A stretch of 64,000 nt of DNA from Promethearchaeia archaeon (GCA_029856145.1 JAHQWK010000019.1:1-64000); one strand, 5' to 3'. Shown: positions 25,992 to 34,470, counted from the stretch's first letter. Numbers and translations are program-made. The notes: generated by a model not told the origin, from the letters alone.

Positions 25992-27218
25992 ATGCTTAGA
26001 AAGAAAATAGAAGCATCAAAAGAGTTAAACCAACTCATGTCTGATTATTATCATGAGTTAGATCATGCCTCCAAAGTAAGTGATAAAAAGGTTGCATGGT
26101 GTTCTAGTGTTGGTCCAGCTGAAATCTTAAGGAGCTTAGATTTTGAGGTTTATTTCCCAGAAAATCATAGTGCTATGTTAGGTTCTTCTAGAATGGCCAC
26201 AGATTTAATTCCATACGCTAACGCAATAGGTTATTCTCCTGAAATATGTTCTTATCTTACTGCTGATATAGGTGCTTATTTAAAACAAGTAACTCCATTA
26301 TCAAAAGCTTATCCCGATATTAAAAGTGTCCCAAGACCTGATGTGTTGGTGTTTAATACAAACCAATGTAGAGAGGTCCAAGATTGGTTTGGTTGGTACG
26401 CAAATAAATTTAAAGTGCCATTAGTAGGTATTTCTACACCCAGAACTGTGAATAAAGTTACAAATGCACATGTTACCTTTGTAGCACAACAGATGGAAGA
26501 GCTTATTGAACAATTAGAACATATTTCAATCACTAAATTTGATCTTAATAAACTTAAAGAGATTTTATCACTCTCACGTGAATGCTCTGAACTTTGGAAA
26601 AAAGTTTTAGAAACAGCAGCTACTATACCTTCACCTTTTACCTTCTTTGATGGAACTATTCATATGGGACCTGCTGTAGTTATGAGAGGGACTCAACAAG
26701 CTGTAGATTATTATAAGATTCTATTAGTAGAATTACAAGATAGAGTAAAAAATCACATTGGAGCAGTAGATGGTGAGCGTTTTAGACTTTATTGGGAAGG
26801 AATGCCTATTTGGGGAAGACTGAGACACTATTCTGAAATATTTGCAAGCCTTAAAGCATGTGTTGTTGCATCAACTTATTGTAATAGTTGGATTTTTTCA
26901 GCTTTTAATGAAAATGATCCTTTTAGAAGTATGGCAAAAGCATATACTGAACTATTCATCGTACGTTCTGATGAATATAAAGAAGAATATCTAAAAAAAA
27001 TGATAGAATTCTTTAAAATTGATGGAGTTATTTTCCACGATGCAAAGACATGTCCACATAATACTAACTCCCGGTATGGTATGCCCCAAAGACTCGAAAA
27101 AGAAATAAAAGTGCCGAATTTGGTAATAAATGGAGACTTAAATGACTTAAGATGCCTTTCGGATGAACAATCACGAACAAGTATCGAAGCTTTTATTGAA
27201 CAATTGGAAGAGAGTTAA
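25992..27218 (+). CDS. lone HgdB/BcrB-family dehydratase/reductase subunit
   Basis: A 408-residue member of the 2-hydroxyacyl-CoA dehydratase D-component (HgdB/BcrB/BcrC) family. KVAWCSSVGPAEILRSLDFEVYFPENHSA near 34-62 is the family opening, FNTNQCREVQDWFGWY near 117-132 has a conserved Cys, and DGVIFHDAKTCPHNTNSRYG near 342-361 is the C-terminal Cys block. Such proteins carry a 4Fe-4S cluster and normally work as pairs with an ATPase activator. Here only one member is present in the operon with ligase, thiolase and MaoC genes. The nearest activator-type ATPase is 6.4 kb downstream (33633). A homodimer or a partner elsewhere is possible. Substrate unknown. Confidence 0.82.
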   Translation: MLRKKIEASKELNQLMSDYYHELDHASKVSDKKVAWCSSVGPAEILRSLDFEVYFPENHSAMLGSSRMATDLIPYANAIGYSPEICSYLTADIGAYLKQVTPLSKAYPDIKSVPRPDVLVFNTNQCREVQDWFGWYANKFKVPLVGISTPRTVNKVTNAHVTFVAQQMEELIEQLEHISITKFDLNKLKEILSLSRECSELWKKVLETAATIPSPFTFFDGTIHMGPAVVMRGTQQAVDYYKILLVELQDRVKNHIGAVDGERFRLYWEGMPIWGRLRHYSEIFASLKACVVASTYCNSWIFSAFNENDPFRSMAKAYTELFIVRSDEYKEEYLKKMIEFFKIDGVIFHDAKTCPHNTNSRYGMPQRLEKEIKVPNLVINGDLNDLRCLSDEQSRTSIEAFIEQLEES

Positions 27219-27287
27219 ATATAGTATAATTTTTAAAGAATTGTGAATAAGAAATTTTGAAAATACCTTAAATGAGAGTTGCTAGAA

Positions 27288-27758
27288 ATGGTTGATAAAA
27301 TAAAAGCTATTGAAATTAAAAATTATATTGGTAAGGAATTTAAAACTCCTTGGATCCAAGTTACTCAAGAAGCTATAGATAAATTTGCTGATCTTACGAA
27401 AGACCATCAATTTATCCATGTTAATCCTGAAATGGCTAAGAGATCGATTTATGGAGAGACTGTTGCACATGGTTTTTATGTTTTATCTATGCTTGGATTT
27501 TTCACTTTACAAGATGGAGAGCGAGAATCCATGCAATTCTACGTAACTGATGCGAAGGCGGTAATTAATTATGGATTTGATAAGATAAGATTTATATCCG
27601 CTGTTCCTGTTGGTGGATTAATTCGAGACGTAACTTATATTTCTAAAGTTGAATTAGTTAAAAGAGGATTGAAATTCACGTCTCATCATACAATCGAAGT
27701 TCGAGGACAATCTAAACCAGCACTTATTTGTGACTGGATTAATTTGCTAATTTTGTAA
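27288..27758 (+). CDS. MaoC-like hot-dog protein
   Basis: About 156 residues, hot-dog fold. FADLTKDHQFIHVNPEMAK near 34-52 aligns with the hydratase-2 motif, but the GDxNPxH core has become KDHQFIH, as in a known MaoC subgroup. ETVAHGFYVLS follows. The catalytic Asp and His pair is kept. It closes the ligase-thiolase-HgdB operon, 69 bases after the HgdB-like gene. A TTG at 27279 could extend it by three residues. It likely hydrates or dehydrates a CoA thioester made by its neighbours. Confidence 0.8.
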   Translation: MVDKIKAIEIKNYIGKEFKTPWIQVTQEAIDKFADLTKDHQFIHVNPEMAKRSIYGETVAHGFYVLSMLGFFTLQDGERESMQFYVTDAKAVINYGFDKIRFISAVPVGGLIRDVTYISKVELVKRGLKFTSHHTIEVRGQSKPALICDWINLLIL

Positions 27759-27770
27759 AGTTTGTTTTTT

Positions 27771-28052
27771 TTAACCCCCAATTAAAGGAGGGGATATAAC
27801 TATTTGATCTCCATCTTTCAATTTTGTGGTTAACTCATCTAAAAATAGATAATTCCTCCCATTTATCAAAATTACTACGTGGCTCTCTAATTTTCCTTTT
27901 GAGTTTATAAAAATTTTACGTATTTTGTTTCCATGTTCACTCATGAATAGATCGATGACATCACCTAATGTCTCAACACCGGAATAATCGATCTGAGATA
28001 ATCCGACATCAGTAGAAAATATTGCCATTAACTTTAATATGACATTTGCCAT
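27771..28052 (-). CDS. MoaD/ThiS-like ubiquitin-fold protein ending in Gly-Gly
   Basis: A 93-residue beta-grasp protein: MANVILKLMAIFSTD at the start, a long helix and VVILINGRNYLF in the middle, and LKDGDQIVISPPLIGG at the end. The C-terminal Gly-Gly is what MoaD, ThiS and archaeal SAMP proteins need for adenylation and sulfur transfer or protein conjugation. The DGDQIVISPP stretch is close to MoaD. A tungsten AOR gene 2.2 kb away would need molybdopterin, making a MoaD role reasonable. A SAMP-like modifier is the alternative. It is convergent with the MaoC gene, 12 bases apart. Confidence 0.8.
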   Translation of the reverse strand: MANVILKLMAIFSTDVGLSQIDYSGVETLGDVIDLFMSEHGNKIRKIFINSKGKLESHVVILINGRNYLFLDELTTKLKDGDQIVISPPLIGG

Positions 28053-28183
28053 TAAATCTTTAATATTCTATTGGTGTTAAAAATTTTATTCAATAGAATT
28101 ATAAAGATTAATCATAAGGTTAAAAATTATATATTAATATTTTCAAATAAAGTATTATAAATCTCTCAATTCAAGTGAAGTGA

Positions 28184-29734
28184 ATGAATTTCAAAAATGA
28201 AATCATCAAAGAATTAAATCAGATACTAAAAAAAGGTCAAGTGTTAACAGATTTAGAAGACCTTTATGTGTATTCTTTTGAAAAAATCTTTTTGGATCAG
28301 CTTAACATAAAACCTGATATTGTGGTTAGAGTTTCCTCTTTGGTCGAAGAGAATGAGCTAAAAAAATTAGCCAAAAAAGAGGATTTCATCTTAATTGAGA
28401 GGGGAAAAAGCATTGTACCAATTTTAAACAAATCTTCAAAACCTATAGTTTTATTAGATAATGTGGAAATTCCTAAACTCGAAAGTTGCCTTGATGAAAC
28501 GAATCAAAAAGATGATTTAATCACAAGTTTAAACAAATTCCCTATAAGTGGGTATGGAACTTATAGAAATCTTGCTTCAGCGGTCCAGAATTTACTTATA
28601 GGAAAAACATTAAATAAATGTCAAAAATGTACGACGTGTAGTGGTTATTGCACAGTAAGTCCTTCTTTTAATGGAGTTGAGACGTTGTCATCGAAAGGAA
28701 GAATGCTTATTACTAAGGGTATTATGAAAGGCGATTTAACTTTTTCAGAGAAGATTGTTGATATTTTATATAACTGTACAGAATGTGGTCTTTGTTTTGC
28801 CCAATGTTTTCAAGATCTAGAGTTTCACGAGGCAATACTTTATTTAAGACATAAAATAGCCGAAAATAATTTGGTCCCACAAATTTTTCATACAGCAGCC
28901 AGTAACATTTTTGAACATGGAGATCCTAGTGCTATACCAGTTAACCGTCGACTTTCAAGGGTAAAAAATTATTCCAAATTGAATTTGCCAGAAAAAGCAG
29001 AAAACCTTTGTTGGTTAGGGTGTACAGTTGCAACTCGAACTCCAAAAACAGCTGAATCATTTATCAATATTTTAAACCATGTTGACATTGATTTCACGAT
29101 GCTAGGAGAAGAAGAGGGATGCTGTGGTTATGTTTTAATTTCATCAGGGTTATGGGAAGAAGCAAAAAAAGTTGCGAAGAGAGTTATTGAAAGAGTTGAA
29201 AAAACCAAGGCTAAATCTTTAATAACATCTTGTTCTGGTTGTTATTACACTTTCACAAGACTCTATCCTGAAATTCTAGATGTTCAAATGCCGTGTGAGA
29301 TCCTCCATACGTCTCAATTTTTTGAGAAAATGATAAAAAATGAAAAAATTAAGCTTAAACCTTTAGACATAAGTGTTACTTATCATGATCCTTGTTCACT
29401 TGGAAGGCATAGTAATGTCTACGATGCACCACGTAATATATTGAAAGCAATTCCCCGTTTAAAACTTATTGAAATGTCAATGAATAGAAATTGCGCGAGA
29501 TGTTGTGGAGGTGGGGGGGGATTATGGTCGTTTAATAACAAGGTTAGTTTAGAATCAACAAAAACAAGACTTAAGGAAGATTTAGCTCCTACAAATGTTA
29601 ATATTTTAACGACTGCTTGTCCTCAATGTCAATTAAACTTCCGGTTTGCTTCTCGTACTAAAGCTCTTGCTAATAAATCATTAAAAATCTATGATATTAC
29701 AGAATTATTTGAATTAGCAATGAATTTTGAATGA
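28184..29734 (+). CDS. GlpC/HdrD-like iron-sulfur protein with two CCG domains
   Basis: A 516-residue electron-transfer protein. About 140 N-terminal residues are not assigned. Two 4Fe-4S motifs follow: CQKCTTCSGYCTVSP near 145-160 and CTECGLCFAQCF near 199-210. Then come two cysteine-rich CCG repeats: EEGCCGYVLISSG with TSCSGCYYTF, and NCARCCGGGGGLW with TACPQCQLNF. This is the layout of glycolate oxidase GlcF, glycerol-3-phosphate dehydrogenase GlpC and HdrD, which pass electrons from flavoproteins to quinones, ferredoxin or heterodisulfides. A GlcD-type flavoprotein, the usual partner, starts at 62895 in the same window but not in this operon. Neighbouring genes suggest a link to acyl-CoA redox chemistry. 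Confidence 0.85.
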   Translation: MNFKNEIIKELNQILKKGQVLTDLEDLYVYSFEKIFLDQLNIKPDIVVRVSSLVEENELKKLAKKEDFILIERGKSIVPILNKSSKPIVLLDNVEIPKLESCLDETNQKDDLITSLNKFPISGYGTYRNLASAVQNLLIGKTLNKCQKCTTCSGYCTVSPSFNGVETLSSKGRMLITKGIMKGDLTFSEKIVDILYNCTECGLCFAQCFQDLEFHEAILYLRHKIAENNLVPQIFHTAASNIFEHGDPSAIPVNRRLSRVKNYSKLNLPEKAENLCWLGCTVATRTPKTAESFINILNHVDIDFTMLGEEEGCCGYVLISSGLWEEAKKVAKRVIERVEKTKAKSLITSCSGCYYTFTRLYPEILDVQMPCEILHTSQFFEKMIKNEKIKLKPLDISVTYHDPCSLGRHSNVYDAPRNILKAIPRLKLIEMSMNRNCARCCGGGGGLWSFNNKVSLESTKTRLKEDLAPTNVNILTTACPQCQLNFRFASRTKALANKSLKIYDITELFELAMNFE

Positions 29735-29741
29735 TTTGATC

Positions 29742-29897
29742 TTATTTTGCCAAACCTCGAACCTTTGGTTGGCCTGGCCATGGCCAAGAAATTCTATATT
29801 TGATATTACAGTGAGGACAAGTTGCTTCTTTGGCATTTGGTTGAACTGGAAAACGTTCAAGACAATTCAGACATCTACACTTAAGATTTTCACTCAT
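29742..29897 (-). CDS. 51-residue zinc-ribbon miniprotein
   Basis: A short minus-strand gene with ATG at 29897 and TAA at 29742. The ribosome site GTGAT is about 4 bases before the start. The protein has two CxxC knuckles, CLNC (residues 9-12, with another Cys at 7) and CPHC (27-30), the spacing of a zinc ribbon. It then has a Trp/Pro-rich tail (ISWPWPGQPKVRG). It converges on the GlpC-like gene with a 7-base gap. It may bind RNA, DNA or a protein partner; I cannot say which. Confidence 0.65.
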   Translation of the reverse strand: MSENLKCRCLNCLERFPVQPNAKEATCPHCNIKYRISWPWPGQPKVRGLAK

Positions 29898-30233
29898 ATA
29901 TTCATCACTTCTTTATATAAAATTTCAAGTAAATCTAATAGTTTTTAAGGCTTTTATAGTAATTAATTTGTTTTCTTAATTCTTAAATTGTTGTTAAATG
30001 GGTTCTATTATATTAATTTAAAGTAAATTACTAATTATTAGTTTTCGTTGAAATATTTAAATCTGATGGATAATTTAAATAAAAAGTAAAAATTTTTAAT
30101 TTTTCAAGTGAATACTAATATTAAAATTGATTCTGAGTTTAATTCTGTAATATATGTGGGTACATATTCCCATCGCACTGAAAAGAATAGTGATTTACGA
30201 TAAAACGAAATCAAGAGGTAAGGGTGAAAAATT
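29898..30233. other. AT-rich spacer before the AOR operon
   Basis: 336 bases without a gene. It serves as divergent control region for the zinc-ribbon miniprotein and the AOR operon. ATATTTAAAT near 30052 is a possible TATA element, though it is far from the AOR start. TGGG (30157-30160) and CCCA (30169-30172), 8 bases apart, form a small inverted repeat that could be an operator. I see no RNA gene or relic. Confidence 0.4.
30223..30227 (+). promoter_or_regulatory. ribosome binding site deciding an ATA (or ATT) start of the AOR gene
   Basis: GGTGA here is 6 bases from ATA 30234 and 3 from ATT 30231. The AOR frame is closed by TGA at 30225-30227, and no ATG, GTG or TTG occurs in frame before the conserved N-terminal residues. 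Confidence 0.5.
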
Positions 30234-32123
30234 ATAGTTTGGAATAAAGAGATTGCTTATATTGATTTATCTACTGGTGAAATAATAAAAAAACAGATTC
30301 CAAAATCAATTCGAGAGCAATTTTTAGGGGGTAGAGGTATAAATATGTATCTTCTATACAATCACCTCTCACCTGGAACTGATCCTTTAAGCCCTGAAAA
30401 TATATTACTTATAGGTGCAGGTTTACTTACTGGAATCCCCGCAATGGGGAGCGGAAGATGTGATATCGCGGCAAAATCACCTATAACTGGTGCTATTGGC
30501 GATTCAAATGTAGGAGGATTTTTTGCACCCGAAATGAGAATGGCTGGATTAGATCATTTGGTTATAACAGGAAAAGCTGAAAAACCGAGCTATCTTTGGA
30601 TACATGATGGAGATATAGAAATATTAGATGCAAGCCATCTATGGGGAAAGGACACATTTGAAACGCAAAGCTTAATCCGCTCGGATCACGGAGATGAAGA
30701 AATCAAATCTTTAGTAATAGGTAGAGCAGGAGAAAATCTTGTACGTTTTGCTAATATAAGAACTGGGATGAAAAACTCTGCTGGACGAACTGGTATGGGT
30801 TGTGTTATGGGCTCAAAGAATTTAAAGGCAATAGCCGCTCGTGGAACTATGGATATTGAATTTGCTTATCCAGAGGAATTATTAGCTTATTGTAAAGAAA
30901 TGATCGATATGGTTATGAAGAATCGATATTCTAGAGCCGCATCAAAGTGGGGTACTCTTATTATATATAGTACTACAAATACTACAGGATTGATTCGAAC
31001 TAGAAACTTTCAGTTAAATCAGTTGGAGCAAGGTTGGGATATTGAACCTGAAGAAATGGATAAATATACAGTTGGAATGTCGGGCTGTTATGGATGTCCT
31101 GTGAGCTGTCGCCATCGTTATACTTTGAAAGAAGGTTCTTTTGCTCCTATTTTTGCAGAAGGGCCAGAATACACTTCTTTAGGAGCATTTGGTACAATGG
31201 TTGATTGTAAAAAAATGGAAACTATTCTTGTGGCAAACCATCTAGTTAACAAGTATGGCTTGGATACATTAGAAACTGGGGGACTCATCGCTTGGGCAAT
31301 GGAACTGTATGAGAAGGGAATACTCACTGAAAAAAAGACAGATGGACTAAAACTTGAATGGGGTAATGAAGAAGTTCTTTATGAGCTAATCCGAAAAATT
31401 GCCTATCGTGAAGGTTTTGGGGATGTACTTGCTGATGGATTCAAGATAGCAATCCCTAAGATAGGCGAAGAATCTAGATATTATGCTATTGAAGTAAAAG
31501 GTATGAGTAATTTACATTCAGATGAACGTCCTACGCCTAGCTTGGCATTGGGTATTACCACATCAACGAGAGGTGCTGATCATTTGAGAGGGCGTCCAGC
31601 TATAGATCTGTATGGATTACCAGAAGATTATCTAGAGGAGATATATGGAGGAAAAATATCTTCAGATTATCGATCTTATGAAGGAAAGAGTCGCATGGTA
31701 TGGTGGCAAGAACTCTTGTATGCAGTTACAGATTCAATTGGTACATGCAAGTTTCAAACAGTTTTTTTAGCTGTTCATGCTCCAAAATGGGAGGAGTACT
31801 CAAAACTAATCTATTTAGTTTCAGGGATGCAGTATTCACGCTCTCAACTCATGGATATTGGTGAAAGAATTTACACTCTTGAAAGAATGTTCAATAATAG
31901 AGAAGGTTTTTCAAGAAAAGATGATACTCTACCAGAAAGATACTTCGAAGAACCAACTCCTATAGGATTACCACGAGTGAAAGGACTAAAAATCGATAGA
32001 GAAAAATTTGAAAAAATGCTCGATGAACATTATAACCTTCATGGTTGGGATAATAAAGGAGTTCCTACTGAAAAAACTCTCCGAAGACTAGGGATTGAAA
32101 AAGAACCAACTCATATTATTTAA
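30234..32123 (+). CDS. aor: tungsten-containing aldehyde:ferredoxin oxidoreductase
   Basis: A 629-residue AOR-family enzyme that oxidises aldehydes to acids with ferredoxin, using a tungsto-bispterin and a 4Fe-4S cluster. The true N-terminus, IAYIDLSTGEIIKKQIPK then QFLGGRGINMYLLY, is encoded upstream of the first ATG (30345), so that ATG is internal. Domain 1 includes GRAGENLVRFANI and GRTGMGCVMGSKNLKAI. TVGMSGCYGCPVSCRH near 280-295 holds the cluster Cys residues, and the last cluster Cys is expected in DSIGTCKFQ near 505. The start appears to be ATA 30234 (or ATT 30231). It heads an operon with an AorB-type ferredoxin subunit. The tungsten benzoyl-CoA reductase BamB belongs to this family too, but the ATP-dependent enzyme is already present. 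Aldehyde range unknown. Confidence 0.88.
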   Translation: MVWNKEIAYIDLSTGEIIKKQIPKSIREQFLGGRGINMYLLYNHLSPGTDPLSPENILLIGAGLLTGIPAMGSGRCDIAAKSPITGAIGDSNVGGFFAPEMRMAGLDHLVITGKAEKPSYLWIHDGDIEILDASHLWGKDTFETQSLIRSDHGDEEIKSLVIGRAGENLVRFANIRTGMKNSAGRTGMGCVMGSKNLKAIAARGTMDIEFAYPEELLAYCKEMIDMVMKNRYSRAASKWGTLIIYSTTNTTGLIRTRNFQLNQLEQGWDIEPEEMDKYTVGMSGCYGCPVSCRHRYTLKEGSFAPIFAEGPEYTSLGAFGTMVDCKKMETILVANHLVNKYGLDTLETGGLIAWAMELYEKGILTEKKTDGLKLEWGNEEVLYELIRKIAYREGFGDVLADGFKIAIPKIGEESRYYAIEVKGMSNLHSDERPTPSLALGITTSTRGADHLRGRPAIDLYGLPEDYLEEIYGGKISSDYRSYEGKSRMVWWQELLYAVTDSIGTCKFQTVFLAVHAPKWEEYSKLIYLVSGMQYSRSQLMDIGERIYTLERMFNNREGFSRKDDTLPERYFEEPTPIGLPRVKGLKIDREKFEKMLDEHYNLHGWDNKGVPTEKTLRRLGIEKEPTHII

Positions 32124-32139
32124 AATTGAGGGATATCAA

Positions 32140-32628
32140 ATGCAAAAAATATTATTTGTCGATCCGGAAAAATGTACTGGATGTAGGCTATGTGAAAATG
32201 CATGTTCTCTCTTTCATGAAAAAGTTAGTAATCCCTCTCGAGCAAGAATTCATATTGTAAAATGGGAAAATGCTGGTTTATATGTGCCAATGATTTGTCA
32301 GCAATGTGAAACACCTATTTGCGAAATTGTGTGTCCTATGGGAGCTATAAGTAGAAATGAAAAGACAGGGGCAGTGATTATCAATGAAGATTTATGTGTA
32401 GGATGTAACCTTTGCGTAACTTTTTGTCCACTTGGTGGAGTAGGAATTAATAAGAATAGAAAGATTATAAAATGCGATCTTTGTGAGGGTGACCCTATAT
32501 GCGTAAAATTTTGCCAACCTGGTGCCCTTCAATTTATAGATGCTAATACTATTAATCTAAAAAAAAGAAGAATTGCAGCAGAAAAATTATCAGAATTAAT
32601 GAAAAAATTGTTAGATGTATCAATATAA
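32140..32628 (+). CDS. AOR-associated 4Fe-4S electron-transfer subunit (AorB/HycB-like)
   Basis: A 162-residue ferredoxin-like protein of the DMSO-reductase-beta/HycB type, with up to four 4Fe-4S clusters. Its motifs are CTGCRLCENACS (13-24), CQQCETPICEIVCP (54-67), CVGCNLCVTFCP (87-98) and CDLCEGDPICVKFCQP (111-126). I place the start at ATG 32140, after GAGGG and 17 bases past the AOR stop, because MQKILFVDPEKCTGC is the normal opening. A longer reading from 32095 overlaps the AOR gene and adds unrelated residues. It should carry electrons from AOR to ferredoxin or NAD(P). Confidence 0.88.
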   Translation: MQKILFVDPEKCTGCRLCENACSLFHEKVSNPSRARIHIVKWENAGLYVPMICQQCETPICEIVCPMGAISRNEKTGAVIINEDLCVGCNLCVTFCPLGGVGINKNRKIIKCDLCEGDPICVKFCQPGALQFIDANTINLKKRRIAAEKLSELMKKLLDVSI

Positions 32629-32661
32629 AGATTTTTTATGAATATTTAAAGAGGATTCAAT

Positions 32662-33609
32662 ATGCAGGAAAAATTTAAAATTGGAATAATTGGTATTGGA
32701 CCAACTGGGGGGATTTTAGCAGCACAACTTGTTAAAGCAGGACACAACGTGGTTCTTGTTGATATCAATAAAAGCCATATGGATAAGATAAAAAAGAATG
32801 GATTAACTTTAACGAACCTCAATGATTTCAATGTGAAATTCCCAAAAGAAAACATATGCTATTCGATAGATGAGCTGGAAAATAAAGAACTAGATACTTT
32901 ATTCATCGCTGTAAAAGCATCTCATCTTGAGGAGATTTTACCACAAATAAAAAAAATAATGGAACCCAACACAACCATAATTAGCTTACAGAACGGTTTT
33001 GATACTGAGGAACTTATTGCAGAGTATGTAGGAGAAGAAAATACGATTCGTATTGTTGTTAACTATGCTGGAAATATTTTAGAGGATGGAGTCATAAGGA
33101 TGTCATTTTTTAATCCACCAAACTACTTAGGTGTATTAGTTACTGAAGCTGAAGACAAAGCCAAAAAACTAGCAGAAATCATCAATTCAGCAGGATTAGA
33201 AACTGTATATACTCCAGATATCAAAAAATATGAATGGACAAAATGTATACTTAACACAATAAGCCCTGTTTGCGTTGTCACCCGTACGACTATGAAGCAA
33301 ACAATGGGATTTGAAGACACAAGAAAGATTTGCCGAGAAATATTACGCGAAGGAATTGAAGTTGCACGTGCGCGAGGTCTTAATTTTGAACCAGATTTTT
33401 TAGATAAATGTATGAGCTACTTGGATAAAGCAGGACACCATAGAGTTTCAATGGAAGCTGATATTAATGCTGGAAATCCATCAGAAATAGGATATCTTAA
33501 TGGAAAAATAGTAGAATATGGAGAACTCGAAGGAATACCGACACTTTATAACAAAATATTCGTTTCGTTAATTAAAGGATGCGAATTACCTCCTGTAAAT
33601 CGTGATTAA
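32662..33609 (+). CDS. PanE/ApbA-like 2-dehydropantoate reductase family protein
   Basis: A 315-residue NAD(P)H reductase of the ketopantoate reductase fold. The Rossmann motif GIIGIGPTGGILAAQLVKAGHNVVLVD occupies 9-35, split here by a variant GIGPTGG in place of GAGAxG. VKASHLEEILPQ near 90 and ISLQNGFDTEE near 112-122 are the conserved nucleotide segments. The central helix (YEWTKCILNTISPV near 190) carries the Lys expected for catalysis, and the C-terminal domain (DINAGNPSEIGYLNG) the substrate Ser/Asn. In this operon it probably reduces a 2-oxo acid or a related oxo compound. Pantoate synthesis itself is less likely. Confidence 0.8.
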   Translation: MQEKFKIGIIGIGPTGGILAAQLVKAGHNVVLVDINKSHMDKIKKNGLTLTNLNDFNVKFPKENICYSIDELENKELDTLFIAVKASHLEEILPQIKKIMEPNTTIISLQNGFDTEELIAEYVGEENTIRIVVNYAGNILEDGVIRMSFFNPPNYLGVLVTEAEDKAKKLAEIINSAGLETVYTPDIKKYEWTKCILNTISPVCVVTRTTMKQTMGFEDTRKICREILREGIEVARARGLNFEPDFLDKCMSYLDKAGHHRVSMEADINAGNPSEIGYLNGKIVEYGELEGIPTLYNKIFVSLIKGCELPPVNRD

Positions 33610-33632
33610 ATAAATTCGATTAATGCTAAACT

Positions 33633-34421
33633 ATGAGCAATGAAATATACTTTGTTGGTATTGATGTTGGAACTAGCTATGTAAAATCAGTTCTTATCAA
33701 TAATACAAAAGAAATTCTAAGTTCTTTTTTTAAACGTACTGGTACTTCCATTGAGAATTCCAGTAAAACTGCTTTTCAAAAAGTTATTTCAGATGGAACT
33801 CTATCCGAAACTACTATATCATCTATTATGGCAACAGGATATGGAAAAAATAAAGTTTCCTTTGCTAATAATTATAAAACTGAAATAAGTTGTCATGCAA
33901 AAGGAGCATATCACTATTTTCCTAAAAAAATTACAGTTATTGATATAGGAGGCCAGGATACTAAAGTTATTAAACTTGATGAGAAAGGAAAAATAGTAAG
34001 GTTTAAAATGAATAGAAAGTGTGCTGCTGGAACAGGCGCATTTATAGAGGAGATAGCTTATCGTCTTGATATTCCCTTAAAAGACTTAAATAATTTGGCT
34101 GCTAAATCTACTTTAAATGTTCCTCTTGCTAGCTTTTGTACTGTTTTTGCGAAAACAGAAATTCTTACTCGTATTAAAGACGGAGAAAAAGTAGAAGATA
34201 TGATAAAGAGTGCGTTTGGCTCTGTTATAAAGAGAATAATTGAAATGACTGAGATTGAAGGTACAGTTGTTCTTACCGGTGGAGTGATAGCTCATAATAA
34301 TATCGTGGGGGAAATCTTGAAAACAGAATTAAAAGCAGATATCTTAATTCCACCTCACCCACAATTTATAGGGGCAATAGGAGCAGCTCTATTTGCGTTG
34401 GAAACCTATAATCTAGAGTGA
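33633..34421 (+). CDS. HgdC/BadF-type ATPase, activator of 2-hydroxyacyl-CoA dehydratase-like enzymes
   Basis: A 262-residue ASKHA ATPase. The phosphate loop GIDVGTSYVKSVL is near 9-21, DIGGQDTKVI near 110-119, NRKCAAGTGAFIEE near 129-142 with the cluster Cys, CTVFAKTE near 167-174 with a second Cys, and VLTGGV and IGAIGAALFA at the end. Homodimeric proteins of this type use ATP to push one electron into a HgdAB-type dehydratase. The gene closes the AOR operon, 23 bases after the PanE-like gene. Candidate clients here are the lone HgdB-like protein at 25992 and the pair at 60297/61491. Confidence 0.88.
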   Translation: MSNEIYFVGIDVGTSYVKSVLINNTKEILSSFFKRTGTSIENSSKTAFQKVISDGTLSETTISSIMATGYGKNKVSFANNYKTEISCHAKGAYHYFPKKITVIDIGGQDTKVIKLDEKGKIVRFKMNRKCAAGTGAFIEEIAYRLDIPLKDLNNLAAKSTLNVPLASFCTVFAKTEILTRIKDGEKVEDMIKSAFGSVIKRIIEMTEIEGTVVLTGGVIAHNNIVGEILKTELKADILIPPHPQFIGAIGAALFALETYNLE

Positions 34422-34470
34422 AAACGATAAATTTTAAAAAAAAGAATAAATTAAGATAGATTTAACCTTT

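Noticed and set aside
30234..32123. Reading the AOR-family protein as BamB, the tungsten benzoyl-CoA reductase
   Set aside because: No other bam genes are linked, an ATP-dependent reductase is complete elsewhere in the window, and the single AorB-like ferredoxin partner fits a plain AOR. Not excluded without a tree.
32095..32139. Upstream extension of the ferredoxin-like subunit from 32095
   Set aside because: It overlaps the AOR gene in another frame; ATG 32140 has a ribosome site and the expected N-terminus.
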